Assembly (NCBI GenBank): GCA_038889235.1
Contig: JAWAHN010000003.1
Coordinates: forward strand, 406,058 to 470,057
Source: Candidatus Jordarchaeales archaeon
Lineage (GTDB): Archaea; Asgardarchaeota; Jordiarchaeia; Jordiarchaeales; Freyrarchaeaceae
Direction: 5' to 3'
Length of the DNA: 64,000 bases
The notes under the pieces are model-generated. The model had not been told where the DNA came from and ran no database searches. It was given only the letters and a program-made list of their open reading frames with translations. The number at the start of each line of letters is the position of its first letter. Position 1 is the stretch's first letter. A program made the position numbers and the translations under genes. Of the stretch, positions 1-8,000 are shown in pieces.

Positions 1-336
1 GCCTATGGGAGAGCCGTGGTGAACCTCAGGTGGTTCATGGGTGAGCATAGATTCTACCCTATGACAACGCTGGATGTGATGATCTTGCTGAAAAGAGATC
101 CAGGGGACCCGCAGGTGGTTAGAGAGCTTACACCTGAGGAGGGGCTGGAGTACATGGTTAAGCACGATTACTTGAATCCACACCTACTCCAAAAAGATGA
201 AAGGAAAACTAAGGTTAGAAACAGGTTCTTCTTGGAACTCTTCAGGAGGACGAAAACCTACATGGTGAATACGACTCCCCCGCCGCACGAAACGCAAAGG
301 ATAATACGGGAAACTATAAGAAAAGCGCCCACTTAG
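1..336 (+). CDS. C-terminal fragment of an unidentified protein (possible P-loop kinase/PEPCK-like)
   Basis: The reading frame is open from the first base of the window and stops at 334-336, so the gene begins upstream and only about 111 C-terminal residues are seen. An internal GTG at 16 is not needed as a start. The peptide is charged and has the phrases GEHRFYPMTTLD, ILLKRDP and a closing MVNTTPPPHETQ. The overall look recalls C-termini of archaeal PEPCK/HPr-kinase-like proteins, but this is only an impression and no catalytic motif is inside the visible part. It converges on the roadblock gene that follows on the other strand, 6 bp away. The function should be treated as unknown. Confidence 0.5.
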   Translation, partial: AYGRAVVNLRWFMGEHRFYPMTTLDVMILLKRDPGDPQVVRELTPEEGLEYMVKHDYLNPHLLQKDERKTKVRNRFFLELFRRTKTYMVNTTPPPHETQRIIRETIRKAPT

Positions 337-342
337 AGAAGT

Positions 343-723
343 CTACATGGATTTAAGGACCGCCTCTATTTTCTCTCTCGCCCTCGCCATTTCGACGAGC
401 AGTAGTCCTATGTTTGCCCCCGGCCTCGTTATGGCTGACAACACCGCTCCTTTTCCGACTCCTATTATTGTTATGTCTCCTTTGTTTCCGCTGACGATTA
501 TTTTTTCTAGTTCTCCTTTTGCTAGTTCGCTTAGTGCTCTTGAGCCTATGTTTAGTATTGCTGCGCTCATCGCCGCTATTAGACCTTCGTCTGCACTCTT
601 CGGTAGGGCTGAAGCCATAACGAGCCCATCAGTCCTAACAATAGCCGAAGCCTCAACATCCGGGTCACTCGCCTCCATCTCCTTAAGGATTTTCTCCAAC
701 TCCTCACGCCACCTCTTAGACAA
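343..723 (-). CDS. Roadblock/LC7 domain protein
   Basis: This 126-residue protein is a single roadblock/LC7 domain. It has an N-terminal helix rich in K and E, then a strand with VEASAIVRTDGLVMAS, a long helix near residues 45-65 and a C-terminal GANIGLLLVEMARARE strand-helix. Archaeal and bacterial members pair with small Ras-like GTPases (MglB-type) and act in polarity, motility or signalling. No GTPase gene is adjacent here, so the partner is unknown. It starts with TTG at 721-723, preceded by a GAGGTGGAG ribosome site. A second roadblock gene lies at about 36 kb. The family call is firm and the role is not. Confidence 0.85.
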   Translation of the reverse strand: MSKRWREELEKILKEMEASDPDVEASAIVRTDGLVMASALPKSADEGLIAAMSAAILNIGSRALSELAKGELEKIIVSGNKGDITIIGVGKGAVLSAITRPGANIGLLLVEMARAREKIEAVLKSM

Positions 724-796
724 AACACTCCACCTCTTAAATTCGTCACCCTTAAGAACAATTAAGGAGGATGTTGGTATTAAATTTTTGCTGAGA

Positions 797-1456
797 CTAT
801 TTGAATGGTGGATCTATTAGGTTCAACAGTTTGGGGAGTTCCCGGGCGCTTTCAAGTATAGCATCCGGCTTCACCAGTTCGAGCACTTCTCGTTTAACCC
901 CACCGCTTAGCACAGCTACTGTGAAGGCGCCAACTTTCTTTCCCGCTTCTACATCGGCTAGGTAGTCTCCGACTACTATGCACTCATTCGGTTTTACGCC
1001 GATTTCACCAAGGACTCTGAGTAACTCCTCCTCCTTGGAGTAGTAATCTTTAACGTTTTGGTTTTTTGCGCAAACTACGTCGATGTACTTTGCTAAACCG
1101 TGCTTTTCAAGCTCGCTCCACACGCTTTGAGAACTGCACACTCTGCCAGTAACTACGCACACAAGCAAGCCTTTTTCCCTGAGTTCTTTGAGCGTCTCCT
1201 CGATCCCAGGTATGGGAGCGTCGCTATTCGAGCTAGTCTCCCCATAACGCACAAGGAAGTGCCTCCAGAAAGTTTTTCTTAAATTCTCAGGGATCACGTC
1301 GTCGAGGGCTGCTTTAGAGTAAAGCTCTTCAAACGTTTTCCGGGTTATCTGTGGGAGAGAGAAGGATTCTAGCGTTTCGTTGAACAGCCGGAAAAAACGC
1401 TCCCTCGTGTCGATTAGCGTCCCATCGAGGTCGAATATTACTGCTTTCACTTTCAA
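797..1456 (-). CDS. HAD-superfamily hydrolase (phosphoglycolate phosphatase-like)
   Basis: The product is about 219 residues. Motif I is FDLDGTLID at the N-terminus, VVTGR is motif II, and VVGDYLADVEAGKKVG is motif IV, so the aspartate nucleophile and the Mg-binding aspartates are all present. It probably dephosphorylates a small phosphorylated metabolite; the substrate cannot be read from the sequence. The longest open frame begins at 1594, but that would run into the start of the divergent gltX gene. A TATA-like box (CTTAAAAAT, near 1491-1499) sits about 35 bp upstream of the TTG at 1456, which places motif I at the usual distance from the N-terminus. The GTG at 1450 is an alternative start. 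Confidence 0.82.
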   Translation of the reverse strand: MKVKAVIFDLDGTLIDTRERFFRLFNETLESFSLPQITRKTFEELYSKAALDDVIPENLRKTFWRHFLVRYGETSSNSDAPIPGIEETLKELREKGLLVCVVTGRVCSSQSVWSELEKHGLAKYIDVVCAKNQNVKDYYSKEEELLRVLGEIGVKPNECIVVGDYLADVEAGKKVGAFTVAVLSGGVKREVLELVKPDAILESARELPKLLNLIDPPFK

Positions 1457-1558
1457 GAGCTCAGCCCCATGCCCCCATTTGGAGGGAGGAATTTTTAAGT
1501 TTGCTTTCAGCTTTATTCTTGAAAGCAGAACTAGGCTCCTCAAAGGAGGTTCTCGTTC

Positions 1559-3295
1559 TTGGAGGAAGAGCTTAGGAGGAAGCTCCTGAAGCACGTCCTC
1601 AGCAACGCTGTCAAGTATGGTGGTAAAGCGGACCCGAAAGCCGTCATGGGGAAGGTCTTGTCGGAAATGCCCGAACTAAAGCAGAGAGCAAGGGAGATAC
1701 TTAAGCTCGTCGAAGAACTCGTCAAGGAAGTTAACGCCATGACCTTGGATGAACAAAGAAGGAAACTAGAGCAGATATCCCCAGAGGAAGTGAAAGAGAA
1801 GAAAGTCGAGGAGAGAAAGGAGCTTCCTCCTCTCCCAAACGTCGAAAAGTATGGGAAAGTTGTTATGAGGCTTGCCCCATATCCCTCAGGGCCCCTTCAC
1901 ATAGGAAATGCTAGAATGGCAATTTTGAACGACGAATACGTCAAGCGGTACCGTGGGGAGCTACTTCTAGTGTTTGATGACACGATAGGTGGAGGGGGTA
2001 AACGTGTGCTGCCAGAGGCCTATGACCTCATAAGGGAGGGGTTGCAATGGCTTGGAGTGAAATGGAGCAAGGAGTACTACAAGTCTGATAGGCTCCCGAT
2101 ATTCTACGAATACTGTGCAGATTTGATCGAGAAAGGGCACGCCTATGTCTGCACGTGTAAGCAGGAGGTGTGGAGGGAGGAGTTCAAGAAAAAGATGAGG
2201 GCGTGCCCTCACAGGGATACACCTATCGAGGATAACCTTGAAAAGTGGGAGCGCATGCTGGAGGGGGGATACGGCGAGGGAGAGGCTGTAGTGAGACTTA
2301 AAACAGGCATGGATCTACCAGACCCAGCCTTAAGAGATCACGTCATAATGAGGATTTCCGAGAGAGAGCACCCTCGTGTTGGTTCAAAATACCGCGTGTG
2401 GCCACTCCTTGAGTTCTCGTGGGCTATAGATGACCACCTCTTGGGCATAACTCACATTTTGAGGGGTAAAGACCTTGTTAAGGAAGATGCCATCGAGAAG
2501 TTCGTGTGGAGAATATACGGGTGGCCTGGAGCCGAGTTCATACACTACGGCATGCTCACCTTTAGAGGGGTGAAGCTTAGCAAGACTGAGGCACGCCTAA
2601 ACATAGAGAGAGGGGTATACCTGGGTTGGAGTGACCCGCGGACGTGGAGTTTACAGTCCCTTCAGAGGAGGGGGATAAAGCCGGAGGCGCTGAGGGAGTC
2701 CATATTAAGTCTTGGGCTAAGCTTGATTGACGTGGAATACAGCCCAGAGAACCTTTACGCGGTTAACAGAAGGATGATAGACCCGGAGGCCGACAGGTAC
2801 TTCTTTGTAGAAAAACCAGTCGAGTTGATTGTTAGGAGAGTTCCTTCAGATAAGCTTGTGGCGCGCCCACCAGTGCACCCGGACTTTCCGGAGAGAGGGA
2901 CAAGGATCATCGAGGTCGATGTTAAAGACGGGTGTGCCAGGCTTTACATAGACGAGAGGGACGCGTCTAAGATGAGCGAGGGAAGTGTTTTCAGGCTTAA
3001 GGACCTGATGAACTTCAAAGTGGAGGAGAGGAGCGGCGAGAGAGTTGTTGGAGAATTTCACAGCATGAGCATTGAAGAAGCTAGGACGCTTAAGGCGCCG
3101 ATCATACACTGGGTTCCCTCTGAGGGATGGGTGAAAATCAAAGTAGTGAAGCCGGATGGGGAGGTTGTCGAGGGACTAGGTGAACCTTACTGCAGGAAAC
3201 TGACTCCTAACAAGATAGTCCAGTTTGAAAGGTATGGCTTCTGTAAGGTGGACTCCGTGGAACCAGAGATAACCCTTTTCTTTACCCATAGTTAG
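1559..3295 (+). CDS. gltX: Glutamyl-tRNA synthetase, archaeal type
   Basis: Class I aminoacyl-tRNA synthetase of 578 residues that charges tRNA-Glu, and in many archaea also tRNA-Gln. The N-terminal 100 residues form the lysine/glutamate-rich archaeal extension. The HIGH-type signature is SGPLHIGN near residue 113, and the KMSKS-type loop is VKLSKTE near residue 338. The C-terminal part is the beta-barrel anticodon domain of the archaeal/eukaryotic GlnRS-like kind. Length and order are normal for the family. Translation starts at TTG, 10 bases after a very clear AAAGGAGGT at 1540-1548. The prepilin peptidase gene follows after 9 bp and may be co-transcribed. Confidence 0.93.
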   Translation: MEEELRRKLLKHVLSNAVKYGGKADPKAVMGKVLSEMPELKQRAREILKLVEELVKEVNAMTLDEQRRKLEQISPEEVKEKKVEERKELPPLPNVEKYGKVVMRLAPYPSGPLHIGNARMAILNDEYVKRYRGELLLVFDDTIGGGGKRVLPEAYDLIREGLQWLGVKWSKEYYKSDRLPIFYEYCADLIEKGHAYVCTCKQEVWREEFKKKMRACPHRDTPIEDNLEKWERMLEGGYGEGEAVVRLKTGMDLPDPALRDHVIMRISEREHPRVGSKYRVWPLLEFSWAIDDHLLGITHILRGKDLVKEDAIEKFVWRIYGWPGAEFIHYGMLTFRGVKLSKTEARLNIERGVYLGWSDPRTWSLQSLQRRGIKPEALRESILSLGLSLIDVEYSPENLYAVNRRMIDPEADRYFFVEKPVELIVRRVPSDKLVARPPVHPDFPERGTRIIEVDVKDGCARLYIDERDASKMSEGSVFRLKDLMNFKVEERSGERVVGEFHSMSIEEARTLKAPIIHWVPSEGWVKIKVVKPDGEVVEGLGEPYCRKLTPNKIVQFERYGFCKVDSVEPEITLFFTHS

Positions 3296-3304
3296 AAGAA
3301 AGGG

Positions 3305-3850
3305 GTGACAGCTACGGGTGTTGAGCCCGTTCAGCTAACTTCGTTCGTTACAGCTCTTCTAGCCCTTACATTGGCATCTTACTTTGACCTAAAGGAGAGG
3401 AGGGTGCCGAACAGACTGTGGGTTCCCCCTTTGCTGGGGGGAATACCGTCAGCGCTCATACTTGTAGAGCGCGGGATTCTGGTAGTTGAGGAGGTAGCTG
3501 TCAGCGTAGCTTCAGCTGTGTTAATCGCGCAGGCGTTACACAGGTTGAAAATTTTGGGCGGAGCGGACTGTAAAGCAATCATAGTATCCTGTCTCTTAGT
3601 CCCGGTAGGGTGCAACCGTCTACCGGTACACTTTTTCCCCTTGGCATTGACGACAAACTTGTTCATCATACTTGGAGCTTTGACGGTAGCCGCAGCAGCA
3701 GTGAACACGCTTACAGGGAAATGGTTCAAGGAAGAGAAGAGGGGGTTCTCCTGGAGAACATTTTCTCCCCCGATAATGCCACTTATGGCCTTAAGTTTGG
3801 TAGCCTCCTTCTTTTTCGGCAACCTCGCTCTCATTTCTCTTTCTCGCTAG
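3305..3850 (+). CDS. Type IV prepilin / preflagellin peptidase (A24 family)
   Basis: A polytopic membrane protein of 181 residues with about six hydrophobic segments. The two catalytic aspartates of the A24 family are recognisable: YFDLKERRVPN near residue 27 and GGADCK near residue 85. Such enzymes (PibD/FlaK) cut class III signal peptides of archaeal pilins and archaellins at the membrane. It starts with GTG 9 bp after gltX. No pilin or archaellin genes are in the window, so the substrates lie elsewhere. The family assignment is strong; the choice between pilin and archaellin processing is open. Confidence 0.85.
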   Translation: MTATGVEPVQLTSFVTALLALTLASYFDLKERRVPNRLWVPPLLGGIPSALILVERGILVVEEVAVSVASAVLIAQALHRLKILGGADCKAIIVSCLLVPVGCNRLPVHFFPLALTTNLFIILGALTVAAAAVNTLTGKWFKEEKRGFSWRTFSPPIMPLMALSLVASFFFGNLALISLSR

Positions 3851-3898
3851 TAGAGCGGCGAGTGGCTCCGAGAAACACCTTAAATACCCTTTGCCTTA

Positions 3899-4984
3899 GT
3901 GGAGTTCTACGGGGTGGACGACGTGAAGGAGATACTGAAAAAACTTGTCGAAGCATGCGCGCCTTCAGGCTATGAAGAGAACGTGAGAAAGATAATGAAA
4001 GAGGAGCTCAAAGATTACGTGGACGAGGTCAAAGAGGATAGGCTCGGCAACTTGATATGCGTCAAGAAGGGGGGTAGAGGCGGAGCTAAGGTTATGGTTG
4101 CAGCACACATGGACGAGATAGGCATGCTAGTGAAGTACATAGAGAAAGAGGGCTTCATAAGGTTCTCCTATCTTGGGGGCTTCCTAGACCAAACCGTTCT
4201 GAACCAGCGCGTCCTCGTGCACACCGAGAAAGAGGTCATACCGGGAGTCATAGGCTCAACGCCACCCCACCTTCTCCCCGAAGAGAAGCGCAAAAAAGTC
4301 GTGGAGAGAGACGACATGTTCATAGACATAGGGGCCACAAGCAAGGAGGAAGCTGAGTCATGGGGGGTTAAAATAGGGTGCCCGATAACATGGGTGGGAG
4401 ACTTCCTAGAGTTGAAAAACGGCTTCGTATGCGGGAAAGCCTTTGACGACAGAATAGGTTGCCTCGTACTCATAGAGGTCATGAAGAACGTGGACCCAGA
4501 AGTGACAGTCTACGGCGTTGCGTCAGTCATGGAGGAGGTTGGGCTTAGAGGCGCGCGCACCTCGGCTTTCACCGTGGAACCAGACATGGGAATAGCAGTC
4601 GACGTTGCGGCCGCAGGAGACTATCCAGGAGTCGACGAGAGAAAGTCGCCCGTGAAGCTGGGGAAAGGACCGGCGATCACCATAGCGGATGGTAGGAGGG
4701 AAAGCCTCGGCGGTGGGCTCATATCCCATCCACTCCCCAGAAAACTGCTCATTGAGACCGCAGAGAGGAACGGCATACCATACCAATTAGACGTGTTTGA
4801 AGGGGGCACGACCGACGCGACCGAGATTGCTCTTGCCCGCGGAGGCGTACCCGCAGCAGTCCTCTCGATACCGACGCGCTACATTCACACACCGGTAGAG
4901 GTGTTAAACCTTAAAGACGTCGAAAACGCCATAAAGCTGCTAAAGCTTTCGCTTGAAAGAGCCCACGAGGTACTAGCAGTGTGA
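3899..4984 (+). CDS. M42-family aminopeptidase (glutamyl aminopeptidase/TET-like)
   Basis: A cytosolic metallopeptidase of 361 residues, the normal length for M42. The metal ligands and catalytic residues are in order: AAHMDEIG near residue 68, FDDRIG near 183, VMEEVGLRGA near 211, and YIHTPVE near 329. Archaeal M42 enzymes build tetrahedral (TET) dodecamers that trim peptides from the proteasome. The GTG start at 3899 follows a TTAAATACC box by about 20 bp, so the message may be leaderless or nearly so. mtxX follows after 12 bp on the same strand. Endoglucanase annotations sometimes given to this family are historical misnomers. Confidence 0.9.
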   Translation: MEFYGVDDVKEILKKLVEACAPSGYEENVRKIMKEELKDYVDEVKEDRLGNLICVKKGGRGGAKVMVAAHMDEIGMLVKYIEKEGFIRFSYLGGFLDQTVLNQRVLVHTEKEVIPGVIGSTPPHLLPEEKRKKVVERDDMFIDIGATSKEEAESWGVKIGCPITWVGDFLELKNGFVCGKAFDDRIGCLVLIEVMKNVDPEVTVYGVASVMEEVGLRGARTSAFTVEPDMGIAVDVAAAGDYPGVDERKSPVKLGKGPAITIADGRRESLGGGLISHPLPRKLLIETAERNGIPYQLDVFEGGTTDATEIALARGGVPAAVLSIPTRYIHTPVEVLNLKDVENAIKLLKLSLERAHEVLAV

Positions 4985-4996
4985 GGGTGTGTTTCA

Positions 4997-5821
4997 TTGA
5001 TATACGATTCTATAGTTCGAGCAGCGTCAAGGAGACGGGTGAAAGTAGGCGTAGGAGTAGGCGACTGGAAGGGCGCGGTCAGAGTTGTGTCAGGGGTTAA
5101 GCAGGCATCAGAAATCGTTGACGTAGTGCTTGTCGGGGCCCCCGAGCTGGAAGGTAGGGTTAGCTACGAGCCGTTCTATCAGTCGAGGGAGCCTGAGAGA
5201 AAGCTGCTAGAACTCCTCGTCTCGGGGGAAGTCGACGGGGTTGTTCGAGGCGGGCTCAGCGCTTCAACTTTTCTGAAACATGTGAAGCAAACGTTTAAAG
5301 TTGAAAAAATTTTGAGGATCGCACTGTTGGAGGACGCCGCCGGCCACCAGTTCATGTTCTCCCCCGTTGGAGTAGACGAAGGGGAGAGCGTCGAGGAGAA
5401 GATTTCTCTCGCAGCTGGGGCAGCGGACTTTCTTAGGAAGATAAGTGTGGCACCTAAAATAGCGGTTCTCTCTGGTGGGCGCTTAGGCGACATTGGTAGG
5501 AGCCCAAGAGTTGATAAGACGATAAGGGAGGCTGAGGAGGCCGCTAGGATTCTCAGGGAGAGAGGGTACGACGCCGAGCACTACCAGATACTGATAGAGG
5601 ACGCTATAGCGGATGAAAGGAACGTGGTAGTGGCGCCCGACGGGATTTCAGGAAACCTGATTTACAGAACACTCATACACCTCGGCTTAGGAAAGTCTTA
5701 CGGAGCGATATACCTTAACTTGCCGAAATCCGTAGTGGACACGTCGAGAGCGGCTCCCCCCAACGAGTACACCGGAGCTGTTATTATGGCTGCTGCAACA
5801 GTGAACCTTCAAGAGCGTTAA
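4997..5821 (+). CDS. mtxX: MtxX, methanogenesis marker protein 4
   Basis: A 274-residue protein related to phosphotransacetylase-like folds and found mainly in methanogens, where it was first noted next to methyltransferase genes. Visible family marks are VRGGLSAST, ALLEDAAGHQF, SGGRLGDIGRS near residue 156, and the closing NEYTGAVIMAAA. The biochemical role in methanogens is not established. It starts with TTG at 4997 behind GAGGGTG and follows the M42 peptidase by 12 bp. Its presence, with comA and comB, is one of the arguments that this archaeon belongs to, or descends from, a methanogenic lineage. Confidence 0.82.
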   Translation: MIYDSIVRAASRRRVKVGVGVGDWKGAVRVVSGVKQASEIVDVVLVGAPELEGRVSYEPFYQSREPERKLLELLVSGEVDGVVRGGLSASTFLKHVKQTFKVEKILRIALLEDAAGHQFMFSPVGVDEGESVEEKISLAAGAADFLRKISVAPKIAVLSGGRLGDIGRSPRVDKTIREAEEAARILRERGYDAEHYQILIEDAIADERNVVVAPDGISGNLIYRTLIHLGLGKSYGAIYLNLPKSVVDTSRAAPPNEYTGAVIMAAATVNLQER

Positions 5822-5834
5822 CCGGCGGGTTATG

Positions 5835-6824
5835 CTAGGTGCTTTCTAACAGCTCCGTAGGGAAGTACTCCTCCTTTCTCTCCATAGCTGCAATTCTGAA
5901 GTAGTCTGTGAAGGTTATGTCACTAGACGTTATGGACGTCGGGGTCAAACCAGCATCCTCGAGTCCGCTGAGCAAAAGGTTTAGAGGGTCCTCCACCCTC
6001 TTGACAAATATCTTGAGAGTCTTCCTCCCCGTCCTTAGAACATTAACGACAATCCTCAAGTCCTTTATTTTTGAAACATCTTTTTCCGTCAGTTTCTTGA
6101 AGGATACCTCGAAAGCGTAGCCTGCTCGTATGCTGTCAACAAACTTTTTAGGGTCACCGAAGAGAACCACGCGACCCCTGTCAAGGATAACCACGCGGTC
6201 GCAGAAGTCGGTGGTCTCGAGGTCGTGACTCACTATTCCCATGGTCACATTGTACTGCTTGTTTATGTTCCGCAGGTAGTTCAGCACATCCACTCTTAGG
6301 TGGGCGTCGAGGCCTGTTGTTGGTTCGTCCAGCAAGAGCACTTGCGGCTCGTGTATTAGCCCAATACAAATTGAAACTCGCTTCCTTTCGCCGCCCGAGA
6401 GCTTGCCAACAGGCTTCTCCATGAGCTCTCTGTCTTTGAAACCAAGAACCTCCAAGATTTCTATCGCTCTACGCTTAGCCTCCCTCTCAGGTACGCCGTA
6501 CATTCGGGCGAAGAGGCAAGCGTTTTTTAGCGCTGAGAACTCGTAGTAAAGCCCGACCTCGTCAAGCTGGGGGACGTAGCCTAAGACGTGCTTTAGCTTC
6601 TCTTTCTCCTTTACGACGTTTATTCCGGCAACGTGTACCTCTCCCTTAGCGGGGTGAAGCTGTCCAGTTAGAACCCTGAGGCAGGTGGTTTTGCCAGCGC
6701 CGCTTCCACCTATAACCGCTATCAGTTCTCCTTTCTCAGCGTAGAAGCTTACATTCTCTAATACAGTTTTCCCGCCGAGGCGCACGTACACGCCCTCGAG
6801 CTCTATGAACTTTTCCCCGGACAA
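5835..6824 (-). CDS. ABC transporter ATP-binding protein
   Basis: A 329-residue ABC ATPase: Walker A GGSGAGKTT near residue 39, Q-loop GYVPQ, signature KLSGGERKR near residue 144, Walker B VLLLDEPTTGLD, and switch His in IVSHDLE. After the nucleotide-binding domain there is an approximately 90-residue C-terminal domain ending in ITFTDYFRIA, which resembles the tail of the upstream ATPase gene. It starts with TTG. It is third in a minus-strand operon (ATPase, permease, ATPase), 6 bp after the permease. The set looks like an ABC-2 exporter with two different ATPases, possibly forming a heterodimer. The substrate is unknown. Confidence 0.88.
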   Translation of the reverse strand: MSGEKFIELEGVYVRLGGKTVLENVSFYAEKGELIAVIGGSGAGKTTCLRVLTGQLHPAKGEVHVAGINVVKEKEKLKHVLGYVPQLDEVGLYYEFSALKNACLFARMYGVPEREAKRRAIEILEVLGFKDRELMEKPVGKLSGGERKRVSICIGLIHEPQVLLLDEPTTGLDAHLRVDVLNYLRNINKQYNVTMGIVSHDLETTDFCDRVVILDRGRVVLFGDPKKFVDSIRAGYAFEVSFKKLTEKDVSKIKDLRIVVNVLRTGRKTLKIFVKRVEDPLNLLLSGLEDAGLTPTSITSSDITFTDYFRIAAMERKEEYFPTELLEST

Positions 6825-6830
6825 GTCGTT

Positions 6831-8000
6831 TCACACCACCGACTTCTTCAGTGAGAAAGCTATCAGTGAGAGAGCGAGGAAGAACAGGCTGTAGATTAGT
6901 AGGCCAAGCATTGGGGGATAGGCGTAGTAGAGTGGCAGCCCCCTCGACGCTATGTTCGTAATAGCTTCCCTAGCCATGTGCAGTGGGCTGGCGTTTTTAA
7001 CGTCCGCTACTGGGACCGCTAGTTCTATCACTACTAACGTTAGAAAGGCGAATATGAAGTACTGGTTGGCTTGGAGGCGGGAATTGCTCATGACGGATAT
7101 GAAAACGCCGAGCGTTATTCCGAAGAGCGAGCTGCAGAGGAAGCTGAGAATCAGGTTGACGTAGGAGCCCATGGGCTGGTAGCTGTATGCTAAGCTGAGG
7201 ATCCCTATTATTATCATCATCTGAATGATACTCGTTATGAGGTACGCTAAAACCTTCGCTAGAATTGCTTCAGACTTACTTGCAGGTGTGAGCAGTAGCC
7301 TCCTTAAGGGAACGTCGCCGACAACGCACTGAGAGGTCAGTATCATTATGCCCCCTATCAGGAGCAAGGGGACTATTAGGGGGACTGTTACTCTCAAGTC
7401 GAATCCCTGCTCTTCACTCGGCCCCATGACGGCGGTTATTGCGGGGATTACCTCGTCCTTTGTGAAGTTGAAGCGTATCTTGAAGTTAGCTATGGCGCCC
7501 GTCACGCAGTCTAATACTTTCTTTTGGCTCTCGAAGTCCGTGCCATCAAGGGTTAAGTTTATGTAGGCCGGAACGGGGAATGGCGCCTCCGGGTCCCTAT
7601 TGCTAGCCAGGTGGCTATTAAATCCGAACGGTATTATTATCACGGCTTCTATGTCGCCGCGCCACAGCAAGAAGTTGGCGACGTTCTCGTCGTTTAAGGG
7701 GAAGACTATGCATGTGCTTTTATTAGCGTTGGCAACTAGCTCCCAGAAGAATTCATCCGCAAAATCGTAGTTTGGGTCCCCTATGCTGGTGTCCTGGTTT
7801 ATAACAGCTATCTTAGCGTAGTCGGCAAGTGTGAGCACCCTAAACTGGTAAGCACCAAGGCTGAAGGTGATTATCACGGGAAGGAGGATTAAAACCACTA
7901 GAGCCATCCTGTCCTTAATTATCCCCTCGAGCTCCTTTCTCACCAGGGCAGATATTCGAATCAGGCTTCCGGCAAGCCTAGATAGTGCACGTGACATCAT
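6831..8000 (-). CDS. ABC-2 type transporter permease
   Basis: A membrane protein of 389 residues with one N-terminal transmembrane segment (near residues 30-50), an extracytoplasmic domain of about 150 residues, and about five C-terminal membrane segments. This is the layout of ABC-2 / YhgE-like export permeases. The external region contains N-x-S/T sequons (NKST, NLTLDGT, NFTKD) that could be glycosylated. The start ATG overlaps the stop of the upstream ATPase gene, so translation is coupled. It is the only permease in the operon and would have to homodimerise. Confidence 0.85.
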   Translation of the reverse strand: MMSRALSRLAGSLIRISALVRKELEGIIKDRMALVVLILLPVIITFSLGAYQFRVLTLADYAKIAVINQDTSIGDPNYDFADEFFWELVANANKSTCIVFPLNDENVANFLLWRGDIEAVIIIPFGFNSHLASNRDPEAPFPVPAYINLTLDGTDFESQKKVLDCVTGAIANFKIRFNFTKDEVIPAITAVMGPSEEQGFDLRVTVPLIVPLLLIGGIMILTSQCVVGDVPLRRLLLTPASKSEAILAKVLAYLITSIIQMMIIIGILSLAYSYQPMGSYVNLILSFLCSSLFGITLGVFISVMSNSRLQANQYFIFAFLTLVVIELAVPVADVKNASPLHMAREAITNIASRGLPLYYAYPPMLGLLIYSLFFLALSLIAFSLKKSVV